Below are positions 46,358 through 54,692 of a DNA stretch of 64,000 bases, one piece after another. The notes below the pieces were generated by a model. It made no database searches. It was not told where the DNA came from and saw only the letters and a program-made list of their open reading frames with translations. The position numbers and the translations under genes were made by a program. Positions within the stretch are counted from its first letter, which is position 1. Each line of letters starts with the position of its first letter. Source of the stretch: Paracoccus yibinensis (GTDB taxonomy: Bacteria; Pseudomonadota; Alphaproteobacteria; Rhodobacterales; Rhodobacteraceae); NCBI RefSeq assembly GCF_030846195.1, contig NZ_JAVCWH010000006.1:62001-126000 (forward strand), written 5' to 3'.

Positions 46358-47342
46358 GGATGGCTTCAAGGATCGAACGGTCCCACAGGTCGGGCGTCAC
46401 CGTCCGGTCCATCAGGGACAGGGTGCGGATCGTCGCCTCGACGGACTCCTCGCTCCACCAGCCGAAGCCGTGGGCGTCGGTCAGGTCGGAAAACATCAGC
46501 GGGACCTGGCGGCGGGCCTGCAGCTTCTGGGTTTCCAGATCCAGTCCGGCATCGGGGAACATCCTGACGGTCAGCTCCGCCGCCGCGTCGGTGTCGGCGC
46601 GATAGGCGTCCCAGCCCCGGGCCTCTCCGCCCAGAAGGGCGATCAACTCGTCACGGCGATTGGCAAGGCTGTCGTCGGTGGCGATATAGGTCTGGGAATG
46701 CAGGACATAGCCGTGATCGGCCAGCAGCATGGTCTGGGCCTGAATGCCTTCCATCTCCATCGCGACGGGCAGGTCGGTTTCCCAGCACAGCAGGCAATCG
46801 ACCTCGCCCGCCAGCAGGGGTTGGGCGGAATACTGGGTGGGCACGATCTGGATATCGCCAATCTCGATGCCGTTCAGGGTGCAAAGCGCCTGCAGGACGG
46901 GGGTGTTCGCCACCGCCATGCCGATGCGCTTGCCGGGCAGGTCGGCTGGTGTGCGGACCGGATTTTCGGGCAGCGAGGCGATGGCAAAGGGGTTTTTCTG
47001 CATCGCCACGCCGATGATCCTGAAGGGTGCGCCCTGCGCGACCGCCGCCGCGGTATAGTCGGCGGCCGAAATGCCGATCAGCGCCGTTCCCGCCACCACC
47101 GGCGGTTCCACCGGCGCGTTCGGACCCCCTTGCAGCAGCGTGACATCCAGGCCCGCGTCGTGCCACCATCCCCGGTCCTTGGCGATATAGCTGCCCGCGA
47201 ACTGGACCGAATGCAGCCAGGACAGTTGCAGCGCGACGGGCGTCTGCGCGGCTGCCGGCCGCATCAGGCCCATTCCCCCCAGGGCCAGCCCCGCCGCCCC
47301 GGCCTGGATCATGGCGCGTCGTGTCAGGGGGATGGAGGGCAT
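46350..47342 (-). CDS. ABC transporter substrate-binding protein, NMT1/THI5 family
   Basis: A 330-residue periplasmic protein with a twin-arginine-like signal (LTRRAMIQAGAAGLALGG, cut near AAAQ). NMT1/THI5 features are LSWLHSVQFAGSYIAKDRGWW, the small-ligand loop VVAGTALIGISAADY, LPGKRIGMAV and LLAGEVDCLLCWETD. This family binds pyrimidine precursors of thiamine (HMP), riboflavin or similar ligands. GGAG lies 7 nt before ATG 47342. It starts the transporter part of the unit, 70 nt after the sulfatase-like gene. No thiamine riboswitch is evident in that gap. Confidence 0.85.
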
Positions 47343-47412
47343 CGGCGAACTCCGTTCAGGGGAAAGGCGTCACCTGCATCATGGGACGGCCGCAGGGCAT
47401 CAGGCAAGCCCG

Positions 47413-48960
47413 TCATGATTGCGGCATCTTGCCGCCGAAGCCGCGCAGGATCAGGTCGCGCATCCGGTCCATGGGCAGGGCCTGTTGTTCCGAAGGCGGG
47501 ATCAGACCGGGCGCGAAGCCCCAGTCCGCCGCCCGGTCCACCAGATGGGCGGGGCCGATCAGGTGGATGGCCGTATCGGGTCCATCGTCCTGCGCGACCC
47601 AGGGCACGGCCTGGTGATCGCCCAGGACGATCAGAAGCGGGGGGTCGTCCGCGTGCCGCAGGGCATAGTCCATGACCGTGGCCAAGCTGTAATCCACCGC
47701 GTCGCGATAGGCCGCGCGCACCCGGTTGCGGTCTTGCCAGACCACCTCGGGCGGGTCGCCGGTCTGGGCCATGGCATCGAAGACGGTCCCGTCGCCCATC
47801 CGGTCCCAGTCCAGAAGACGCGGCACCGGCACCCATGGCGCGTGCGACGAAATCAGCGCCACCTGCGCGAACAGATGCGGCCCGCCCGTGCCGCGCAGCA
47901 GTCGGTCGGTGGCCGCCAGGGTGAACTGGTCGGGCATCGTCACCCAGTTGAAGGGCTGCCCGCGATAGCCCAGGTCGCCCGCCGCAAGGATGCGGTCGAA
48001 GCCCATGGTGTCGCCTTCGGGCCAAGGCCGGGTGATGGCGGGCATCACCGCCGCCGTGCGGAATCCGGCCCGCCGCGCATGATGGAACAGCCCCTGCCGC
48101 CCGCTGGCCAGGACCGCGCCATAGCGCGTCTGGTCCGCGATCCACAAGCCGTTGGCGAAGGTCGCGTGCGACAGCCAGCTTTGCCCGCCCTGGGTCGGCG
48201 CGGTCAGGAACCCCGACCGCATCGCCAGCCCAGCCTCTGCCAGCCGCCCTTGCGCCCGGCGCAGCGTTTCAAGATGCCTTTTGGCGTGATAGGGCGCATC
48301 GAAACTGGCGCGGCCATAGCTTTCGACAAAGATCACCAGCACGTCGCGGTCGATCTCCGCCAGCAGGCCGGTCGCCCCGGCCAGATCGTCCCGCGCGGCA
48401 AGCGTCCTGATCTGGCGCAGATCCTGCGCGGTCTGGCGCAGAAGCTCGACCCGGGTCAGGGTATAGGGGGCGTTGCCGGTCCACCCCAGGCCCATCCCCG
48501 CCAGGACAATCGACAGGGCCGCCACGGACACCAGGGCCAGCCGCCCGGCGGGCCGCCATGCCAGGCGCGACCAGGTGCCCGTGGCCCACCACAGCGCCGC
48601 CCCGGCGGCAAGGACTGCAACCGCCAGTGCCGCCGATCCCGCCAGAAGCCGCGCCATGCCCAGCGTTTGGGCCAAAAGGTCCGCCCCCGCGCCGATCAGC
48701 GCCATGTCGGCCAGGACGTTGAACGGCCGCCCCAGGGCCGCGGTCATCGCAAGATCGGCGATCTTCTGCACCGCCAGCACCGACAGCGCCAGAAAGACCG
48801 CCGCCCGCCCCACCCGGCCCAGCAGGGGCAGCGCCAGCAGGATCAGCGGCAGTTCCGGCGCGATCCGCAGCAGCGCCTGACCCACGGGCATGGGCGCGGC
48901 GGGCAGGATCAGCACAAGATGGATGACGCAGGCCGCCGCCAGCAGCCGCAGGCCCGTCAT
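47413..48960 (-). CDS. Membrane protein with sulfatase / alkaline-phosphatase-fold domain
   Basis: A 515-residue protein. About five membrane helices fill residues 1-160, followed by a periplasmic sulfatase (LtaS/PEtN transferase-like) domain. Readable parts are DVLVIFVESYGRASFD (metal-binding Glu), the nucleophile region TAPTQGGQSWLSHATF (Thr or Ser), FAQVALISSHAPWVPVP, and LLIVLGDHQAVPWV (metal Asp-His). Such enzymes move phospho-head-groups from lipids to glycans or cleave phosphoesters. ATG 48960 overlaps the upstream CDP-alcohol gene stop; GTG 48975 is an alternative. Confidence 0.82.
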   Translation of the reverse strand: MTGLRLLAAACVIHLVLILPAAPMPVGQALLRIAPELPLILLALPLLGRVGRAAVFLALSVLAVQKIADLAMTAALGRPFNVLADMALIGAGADLLAQTLGMARLLAGSAALAVAVLAAGAALWWATGTWSRLAWRPAGRLALVSVAALSIVLAGMGLGWTGNAPYTLTRVELLRQTAQDLRQIRTLAARDDLAGATGLLAEIDRDVLVIFVESYGRASFDAPYHAKRHLETLRRAQGRLAEAGLAMRSGFLTAPTQGGQSWLSHATFANGLWIADQTRYGAVLASGRQGLFHHARRAGFRTAAVMPAITRPWPEGDTMGFDRILAAGDLGYRGQPFNWVTMPDQFTLAATDRLLRGTGGPHLFAQVALISSHAPWVPVPRLLDWDRMGDGTVFDAMAQTGDPPEVVWQDRNRVRAAYRDAVDYSLATVMDYALRHADDPPLLIVLGDHQAVPWVAQDDGPDTAIHLIGPAHLVDRAADWGFAPGLIPPSEQQALPMDRMRDLILRGFGGKMPQS

Positions 48961-49691
48961 GGCCGCCGCATCCACAGCCAGCGGATGTCGGTTGCGAAGG
49001 ACGCGACGACCAGCAAGGCGGCGATCCGGGCCAGCCAGATCGCCTGGTCGGGCGTCAGGACCGGCAGTTGCAACAGGATCAGCGCGGCGATCTGGACCAC
49101 GCAGATCACCTTGCGCCAGCGGCGATCGGGCAGATCCGCCCGCATCCAGGGCAGGACCGTCCCCGCCAGCACGAAGCCATAGCGGGCAAGCCCCAGCACC
49201 AGGATCTCGGGGCCGACGACGGTTCCGGCGATGACATGCAGGGACAGGACCAGGGCGAGCGCCGCGTCCACCTCCATGTCGAAGCGGGCGCCGAAGCGGG
49301 ACACGAAGCCGCTTTTCCGCGCCAGGTGACCGTCCACCCCGTCAAGGACCAGGGCCGTGCCCGCCACCCCTGCCACGGCCCAGCCCGCCGTCTGTCCCGT
49401 CACCAGCGGCGCCAGCAGCGCGCAGGTCAGCGCCGCCCGCAGCAGCGTCACCGCATTGCAGCCGCCGATCCGGTGGTGGGGATAGCTGCGCCCCATCAGC
49501 GCCGCCACGGCCCCGCAGACCAGAAGATAGGCCGCGATCCCCGCCATCACCCCGGCCGCATCGCCCGCAAGCACCGTCCCCGATGCGGCGATCAGCAGGG
49601 CGCCCCCTGCGGCGGTCAGGGCGATCTGCGCGGGAATGACGCCGCCGGGGCGGAGCGGTCGGATCGGCCGGATCTGGGGGGCGTCGCGCAT
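48957..49691 (-). CDS. CDP-alcohol phosphatidyltransferase family protein
   Basis: A 244-residue membrane enzyme with about six hydrophobic segments and the complete family motif D-x2-D-G-x2-A-R-x8-G-x3-D-x3-D, visible from LDGVDGHLARKSG to GARFDMEVDA. It joins a CDP-activated lipid and an alcohol, giving phospholipids such as PI, PG or PC precursors. It leads the minus-strand unit, and its stop overlaps the sulfatase-like gene. Together they suggest synthesis and head-group transfer of an unusual lipid or lipid-linked glycan. Confidence 0.86.
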   Translation of the reverse strand: MRDAPQIRPIRPLRPGGVIPAQIALTAAGGALLIAASGTVLAGDAAGVMAGIAAYLLVCGAVAALMGRSYPHHRIGGCNAVTLLRAALTCALLAPLVTGQTAGWAVAGVAGTALVLDGVDGHLARKSGFVSRFGARFDMEVDAALALVLSLHVIAGTVVGPEILVLGLARYGFVLAGTVLPWMRADLPDRRWRKVICVVQIAALILLQLPVLTPDQAIWLARIAALLVVASFATDIRWLWMRRP

Positions 49692-49784
49692 GTCGGAAGC
49701 CTATGCGAAGCCCGAAATCCGTCAAGCGCATCGGCTGTGCCAAATCCGCATTTTCTGCTAGGCTGTCCCCGGAAAGGAGCCGCC

Positions 49785-50333
49785 ATGGCCGACCACCCGC
49801 CCAGGTATCGCCCGCCCGCCCGATGGTTCCACTGGACCGTCGCGGTCGCCGTGCTGCTGATGATCCCCGCCGGCCTGATCATGACGCGCGAGGGTCTGGC
49901 CCGTCCGGTGCAGGATGCGCTGTATCTGTTCCACAAGAACATCGGCGTCCTGCTGGTCCCGGTGATCCTGGCGCGCATCGCCTATCGCCTGACCCACAGG
50001 CCGCCGCCGCTGCCCGCCTCGATCCCCGGCTGGCAGCGCGGCGCGGCGCGCCTGTCCCACGCGCTGCTTTATGTCCTGCTGGTCGTGATGCCGATCAGCG
50101 GCTTCATCCGCGTCCGGGCAGGGGGGTTTCCCATCGAGCTTCTGGACCGCCTGGGCGTGGGACCGTGGCTGGCGAAGTCCGAACGGGTCGCGGACATCGC
50201 CCAGGGGATCCATGCCGTCGGCGCCTTTACCCTGATCGCGGTTCTGGCGATCCATGTGGCTGCGGCGGCGCAGCACGCGCTGATCCGGCGAGACGGTGTC
50301 TGGTCGCGCATGTGGCCCGTCCGCGGCGGCTGA
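49785..50333 (+). CDS. Cytochrome b561 family protein
   Basis: A 182-residue four-helix membrane cytochrome. Heme-ligand histidines are expected in RWFHWTVAVAV, LYLFHKNIG, ARLSHALLYV and ALIRRD-proximal LAIHVAAAAQH, which are all present. GGAAAGGAG lies 6 nt before ATG 49785. Bacterial b561 proteins move electrons from quinol to periplasmic acceptors or scavenge superoxide. It is divergent from the CDP-alcohol gene and convergent with fahA. The frame extends further upstream, but only as a shadow of the opposite strand. Confidence 0.88.
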   Translation: MADHPPRYRPPARWFHWTVAVAVLLMIPAGLIMTREGLARPVQDALYLFHKNIGVLLVPVILARIAYRLTHRPPPLPASIPGWQRGAARLSHALLYVLLVVMPISGFIRVRAGGFPIELLDRLGVGPWLAKSERVADIAQGIHAVGAFTLIAVLAIHVAAAAQHALIRRDGVWSRMWPVRGG

Positions 50334-50358
50334 CGAACCCCATCAGTCGGCCCCCCGT

Positions 50359-51564
50359 TCACGGCTGTGCTGGCAGCACGGTTCCTGTGCAGGGGCCGAA
50401 GCCGATCCTGTATCCGTCGCCCTGGGCTGTCGCGAACAGCGCCACCTCGTCGCCGTCCTCGAGGAAGGTGCGGGCCTGGCCGTTCACCGTGACCGGCGTC
50501 TTGCCGCCCTGGGTCATCTCCAGCAGGGCGCCGGTCTGGTCGGGGGCTGGGCCGCTGATCGTGCCCGATCCCAGCAGGTCGCCCACCCGCATCGGGCAGC
50601 CCGAAGAGGTGTGATGCGCCAGTTGCTGGGCCGAGGAGTAATACATCACGTTGTAGTTCGTGCGCGCCATGACCTGCCCGTTCAGGCTCCAGCCGATCTC
50701 CAGGTCGTAAAGGCCAGGACGGCTTTCCTGCAGATAGGGCAGAAGCGGGTTCGCCCGTTCGGCGCCCTTGCTGCGGAACGGTTCCAGCGCGGCCTGGGTG
50801 ACGATCCAGGGACCGATGGTGGTGCCCAGGGCCTTGGACTGGAACGGCCCCAGCGGCTGGTATTCCCAGGCCTGCACATCACGCGCCGACCAGTCGTTCA
50901 GCAGCACATAGCCGAAGATCATGCCTTCGGCCTCCTCCACGCTGACGCGGCAGCCCATGGTGCTTGGCTGGCCGACCACCGCGCCCAGTTCCAGTTCCAG
51001 GTCCAGCCGCGCGCAGGGCGCCCAGACCGGGCCGCTGTCGCCCTTCAGCTGGCCCATGGGCCGCCGGATCGGCGTGCCCGAGACCACGACCGAGGAAGCC
51101 CGGCCGTTATAGCCGATGGGCATGTGCGTCCATTGCGGCGGCAGGGCGTTCTCGGGTCCGCGGAACAGCAGGCCCACGTTGAAGGCGTGGTTCCGGGAGG
51201 CATAGAAGTCGGTGTATTCCGTCACCCGGATCGGCAGGTGCAGGGTGGCATCCGCCATGGGCACCAGCGGCAGGGCGCGGTCGCCATCCTCGGCCAGCAG
51301 TTCGGTCAGCCGCGCCCGCACCGCGTCCCACCTGGCCCGGCCAAGCGCCATGAAGCCGTTCAACTGCCCCTGCGCGAAGGTGCCGCCCGCATCCAGCAGC
51401 CCCTGCGCCTCGGCAGCGGCCAGATCCACGATCCTGTCGCCGATGGCCGCCCCGCAGCGCGGCGCATCGCCCCCCACCGAGAAGACGCCATAAGGCAGGT
51501 TGTTCAGGGAAAAGGGGCAGCCCGCCCGATTGGCGCTGTCCACCCAGGACCGGATCAGCGGCAT
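50359..51564 (-). CDS. fahA: Fumarylacetoacetase
   Basis: A 401-residue FAH. It has the N-terminal FAH_N domain (SFSLNN-like start: PFSLNNLPYGVFS) and the catalytic domain with RVTEYTDFYASRNHA, LDLELELGAVVGQPS, IFGYVLLNDWSARDVQAWE, and GDLLGSGTISGPAPDQTG. It hydrolyses fumarylacetoacetate to fumarate and acetoacetate, the last step of tyrosine/homogentisate breakdown. It lies 63 nt after the remnant of hmgA, its normal operon partner, so the pathway upstream step is broken here. FahA itself looks intact. Confidence 0.95.
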   Translation of the reverse strand: MPLIRSWVDSANRAGCPFSLNNLPYGVFSVGGDAPRCGAAIGDRIVDLAAAEAQGLLDAGGTFAQGQLNGFMALGRARWDAVRARLTELLAEDGDRALPLVPMADATLHLPIRVTEYTDFYASRNHAFNVGLLFRGPENALPPQWTHMPIGYNGRASSVVVSGTPIRRPMGQLKGDSGPVWAPCARLDLELELGAVVGQPSTMGCRVSVEEAEGMIFGYVLLNDWSARDVQAWEYQPLGPFQSKALGTTIGPWIVTQAALEPFRSKGAERANPLLPYLQESRPGLYDLEIGWSLNGQVMARTNYNVMYYSSAQQLAHHTSSGCPMRVGDLLGSGTISGPAPDQTGALLEMTQGGKTPVTVNGQARTFLEDGDEVALFATAQGDGYRIGFGPCTGTVLPAQP

Positions 51565-51627
51565 CCTGTTCTCATCTTCTGTGCTGAAATATTCTCGGGG
51601 GTCCGGGGGCAGACAGCCCCCGGCTTG

Positions 51628-52032
51628 TCACTTCGGCCCTGGCGTGCCGTCGAATTTCTTTTCAAGCCGGTTCCAGACCTCCATGTATTCAGGCTGCATC
51701 GGCGCCTCGCGGGCGGCGTATTCGGTCAGGTGCTGGGGAAAGCGCGTTTCGAACATGAAGGACATGGTGTTGTCCAGCTTCTGGGGCTTCAGGTCGGCAT
51801 TGCTGGCGCCCTCGAAGGCGTCGCGGTCGGGGCCGTGGGGCAACATGCAGTTGTGCAGGCTGATGCCGCCGGGCGCGAAACCCTGCGGCTTGGCGTCGTA
51901 GATACCGTAGATGTTGCCCATCAGTTCGGACATGATGTTCTTGTGATACCAGGGCGGGCGGAAGGAATGCTCGGCCACCATCCAGCGCTCGCGGAACAGC
52001 ACGAAGTCGATGTTCGCGGTGCAGTCAAAGCG
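51628..52032 (-). pseudogene. hmgA: Homogentisate 1,2-dioxygenase, 3' fragment only
   Basis: Only the last 134 codons remain. The reading begins at [13 protein letters not shown] and continues through [35 protein letters not shown] and [12 protein letters not shown], all standard HmgA C-terminal landmarks including metal-ligand His and Glu. A full enzyme has about 450 residues. Upstream of the Arg codon at 52032 the frame runs into the 3' end of the Lrp gene and shows no HmgA similarity. The 5' two thirds have been lost to a rearrangement whose junction is within bases 52025-52032. Confidence 0.88.
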
Positions 52033-52495
52033 GGATCGATGTCTGGAACTTGATCCGCCGCAAGACGAATTTCGAGGATGAATTCGCAATGGCGTCGTGG
52101 TTCAGGATGCCACGCATCAGCACCCTCTCGTAATCCTTCATGTCGCGCGCGACGATATGCAGAAGGTAATCCCAGTCGCCGCTGATCGAGTAGCAGGCAA
52201 CGACATCCTCCTGCAGGGCGATGAAATCCTCGAAGGCGGAGCGGCTTTCCCGATTTTGCGATTTCATGCGGATCTCGCAAAAGACATCCAGCCCCCGGCC
52301 AAGAAGAGCAGGATCGACCAGGCGCACGGCGGGACCAAGCACGCCTGCCTCCCGCAGGGCCTTGACCCGGCGCCAGCAGGAGGCCGCGGAGGAGCCGACC
52401 CGTTCAGCCAGTTCCTGATTGGACAATTCCGCATCAACCTGAAGTTCCTTCAGGATCTCGCGGTCGATTCTATCCAGTTGGATCACGGTGTTCAT
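52025..52495 (-). CDS. Lrp/AsnC family regulator (BkdR-like)
   Basis: A 156-residue Lrp-type regulator. The helix-turn-helix is [24 protein letters not shown] (split here as [11 protein letters not shown] and [13 protein letters not shown]), followed by the RAM ligand-binding domain with [19 protein letters not shown]. It is complete: the ending KFQTSIPL is a normal Lrp terminus. Divergent from a 2-oxoacid dehydrogenase operon, it probably activates it in response to branched-chain amino acids, as BkdR does in Pseudomonas. Its stop codon sits exactly at the truncated hmgA junction. Confidence 0.88.
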   Translation of the reverse strand: MNTVIQLDRIDREILKELQVDAELSNQELAERVGSSAASCWRRVKALREAGVLGPAVRLVDPALLGRGLDVFCEIRMKSQNRESRSAFEDFIALQEDVVACYSISGDWDYLLHIVARDMKDYERVLMRGILNHDAIANSSSKFVLRRIKFQTSIPL

Positions 52496-52509
52496 CTAGG
52501 CCCTGAAGG

Positions 52510-52565
52510 TGAAATATGGATTTCATACTGACCACATTTCGTGGGAAGATTGAAACCCAATTTCA
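52510..52565. promoter_or_regulatory. Two TGAAA-type inverted repeats in the Lrp/E1 intergenic region
   Basis: TGAAAT-ATGG-ATTTCA (52510-52525) is a perfect 6-bp inverted repeat. TGAAA-CCCAA-TTTCA (52551-52565) is a second with 5-bp arms. Their centres are 40.5 bp apart, close to four helical turns, between the divergent regulator and E1 genes. Lrp-family proteins bind such phased AT-rich sites, so these are good candidate operators. Confidence 0.6.
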
Positions 52566-52612
52566 TTCCTCCCGGACGATACTTCCTGGATTGTTGCTGG
52601 AGGAGAAAAGCC

Positions 52613-54691
52613 GTGGCGAAACAGCAAGCGGCCGCTGCGCTTCGGAACGCGCCGGATGTGAATGTCGACTGGACAACAGTGCTGCGCCACATGGCGCTGA
52701 GCCGCGCCCTGGACGAGATGGAAGAAACGCGTCTCGTTCCCGAGAAAAAAGTCCTCTACCAGTTTTCCGCGCGCGGCCACGACATGGCCCAGATCCTGCT
52801 TGGAATGCAGTTGAACGGGCGGCACGATGCCGTCTGCGGGTATTATCGTTCGCGGCCCCTGCTGATCGCGTTGGGCGTGGATCCAGAGGATGCGCTGGCT
52901 TCGGCCATGGGCCGGGCCGGCGGCTATTCGGACGGGCGCGACATCGGTGTGGTCTTCAATCATCCCAATCGGAACGGCACCGTGGCCCTGCCCATGTGCG
53001 GCGGCGTCGGTGCGCAGTACACGCCGACCGCCGGCTGGGCACAGGCCCTGGACTATCATGCGAAGGTGCTGGAGTCCGATGCCCATGGCCGCTCGATCGC
53101 GGTCGTGCTTGGCGGCGATGGATCGGTCGCCTCCAACGGCTTCTGGTCGGCGTTGACAATCGCCACGACGCAAAAGCTGCCGATGCTGTTCTATGTCGAG
53201 GACAACGGCTTTGGCATTTCCGTCGCCTCCACCATGCAGACGCCGGGTGGCAATATCGCGGCCAACCTCGGCTCGTGGCCGGGCTTGCGCATCTTCTCGG
53301 GCGACGGAACCGAACCCGGGGAAGCGGCGCAGCTTGTCGCGGAAGCCGTCGCCCATGTGCGCGAGGAGCGTGGGCCCGCGATGCTGCGGCTGACCGTGCC
53401 GCGCCTGCAGGGGCACAGCTTCCAGGACACCCAGGCCTACAAGTCAGCAAAGGTCGTTGCGGCAGAACGTGCCCGCGACCCCTGGGGGAAACTTCATTCC
53501 TACATGGTTCCTCATGTGGTGACCCAGGCGGACTGGGACAATGCGGTGAAGACTGCCGCCGATCGTGCCGAAGCCGCCCGCAAGGCGGCCGAAGCGCGGC
53601 CTGTCGGCGACCCCTCCTCGGTTCTGCGCCACGTCTTCTATGAAGGGGAGATGCAGCAGGTCGGCGGGCTGATGACACATGGCTGGACGCCGCCGCCCGC
53701 CACCGATCAGCCCCAGCCCGAGGGTCAGCGCATCAACATGGTGACGGCCATCCGCCGCGTCCTGGATCAGGAACTGGCGTCGAACCCACGCATGGTGATC
53801 TTCGGCGAGGATATTGGTCCCAAGGGCGGCGTGCACGCCGTTACTCTTGGCCTTCAGGAGAAGTATGGCATCGACAGGGTCTTCGACACCTCCCTGTCCG
53901 AGGAGGGGATCATCGGTCGTGCCGTGGGCATGGCCTTGGCCGGGCTTCTGCCCGTTCCCGAGATCCAGTTCCGCAAATATGCCGAACCTGCGACGGAACA
54001 ACTGAACGACTGCGGGTCTATGCGTTGGCGGACGAACAACCGCTTTGCGGCGCCCATGGTGGTGCGCATGCCGGTGGGTTTCTTCAAATGCGGCGACCCG
54101 TGGCACAGCCAGACCAACGAGGTAGCCTTTATCCACAGCCCCGGCTGGCAGGTCGTCTCGCCGTCGAATGCCGAAGATGCGGTGGGCCTGTTGCGGACTG
54201 CGCTCCGGGGCAACGATCCGGTGATCTTCCTCGAACATCGGGCGATGCTTGACCATTCCTGGGCGCGGCGGCCGTGGCCGGGCAACGACTTCGCCATTCC
54301 CTTTGGCAAGGCGCGGCTGGTCGCCGAGGGGACGCAGGCCACGATCGTGACCTGGGGTGGGCTTGTCGATCGGTGTCAGGAAGCAGCGGCGGGCATGTCG
54401 GTGGATGTCATCGACCTGCGGACACTGGTGCCTTGGGACCGCACGGCCGTCTTGGCCTCGGTCGCGAAGACGCATCGCTGCCTGATCGTCCACGAGGACC
54501 TGCAAACCGCCGGTTTCGGGGCCGAGATCGCTGCCGTCGTGGCATCCGAGGCATTCACGGACCTGGACGCGCCGGTCGAGCGGCTGACGATGCCGGACAT
54601 CCCAAGCCCTCACAATCCCGTCTATCTGGAGTGGGCAGTCCCATCGGTGTCGGCAATCCGCGCCAGGCTCAACGATCTGGTGGAGTTCTGA
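52613..54691 (+). CDS. 2-oxoacid dehydrogenase E1, fused alpha and beta subunits
   Basis: A 692-residue ThDP enzyme. The alpha half (about 1-340) has the ThDP motif GDGSVASNGFWSALTIAT...N (split: GDGSVASNGF and VEDNGFGIS). The beta half (about 370-692) has FGEDIGPKGGVHAVT, FDTSLSEEGIIG and IDLRTLVPWD. It decarboxylates a 2-oxoacid, most likely branched-chain, and passes the acyl group to E2. GTG 52613 is chosen because AGGAG lies 7 nt upstream; an in-frame ATG at 52541 has no ribosome site. Single-chain E1 differs from the usual two-gene BCKDH. Confidence 0.87.
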   Translation: MAKQQAAAALRNAPDVNVDWTTVLRHMALSRALDEMEETRLVPEKKVLYQFSARGHDMAQILLGMQLNGRHDAVCGYYRSRPLLIALGVDPEDALASAMGRAGGYSDGRDIGVVFNHPNRNGTVALPMCGGVGAQYTPTAGWAQALDYHAKVLESDAHGRSIAVVLGGDGSVASNGFWSALTIATTQKLPMLFYVEDNGFGISVASTMQTPGGNIAANLGSWPGLRIFSGDGTEPGEAAQLVAEAVAHVREERGPAMLRLTVPRLQGHSFQDTQAYKSAKVVAAERARDPWGKLHSYMVPHVVTQADWDNAVKTAADRAEAARKAAEARPVGDPSSVLRHVFYEGEMQQVGGLMTHGWTPPPATDQPQPEGQRINMVTAIRRVLDQELASNPRMVIFGEDIGPKGGVHAVTLGLQEKYGIDRVFDTSLSEEGIIGRAVGMALAGLLPVPEIQFRKYAEPATEQLNDCGSMRWRTNNRFAAPMVVRMPVGFFKCGDPWHSQTNEVAFIHSPGWQVVSPSNAEDAVGLLRTALRGNDPVIFLEHRAMLDHSWARRPWPGNDFAIPFGKARLVAEGTQATIVTWGGLVDRCQEAAAGMSVDVIDLRTLVPWDRTAVLASVAKTHRCLIVHEDLQTAGFGAEIAAVVASEAFTDLDAPVERLTMPDIPSPHNPVYLEWAVPSVSAIRARLNDLVEF

Positions 54692-54692
54692 G

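Noticed and set aside
47343..47412. Thiamine (TPP) riboswitch before the NMT1/THI5-type binding protein
   Set aside because: The 70-nt gap is too short, and the conserved CUGAGA and ACCUGA-type elements of the TPP aptamer are not seen in order.
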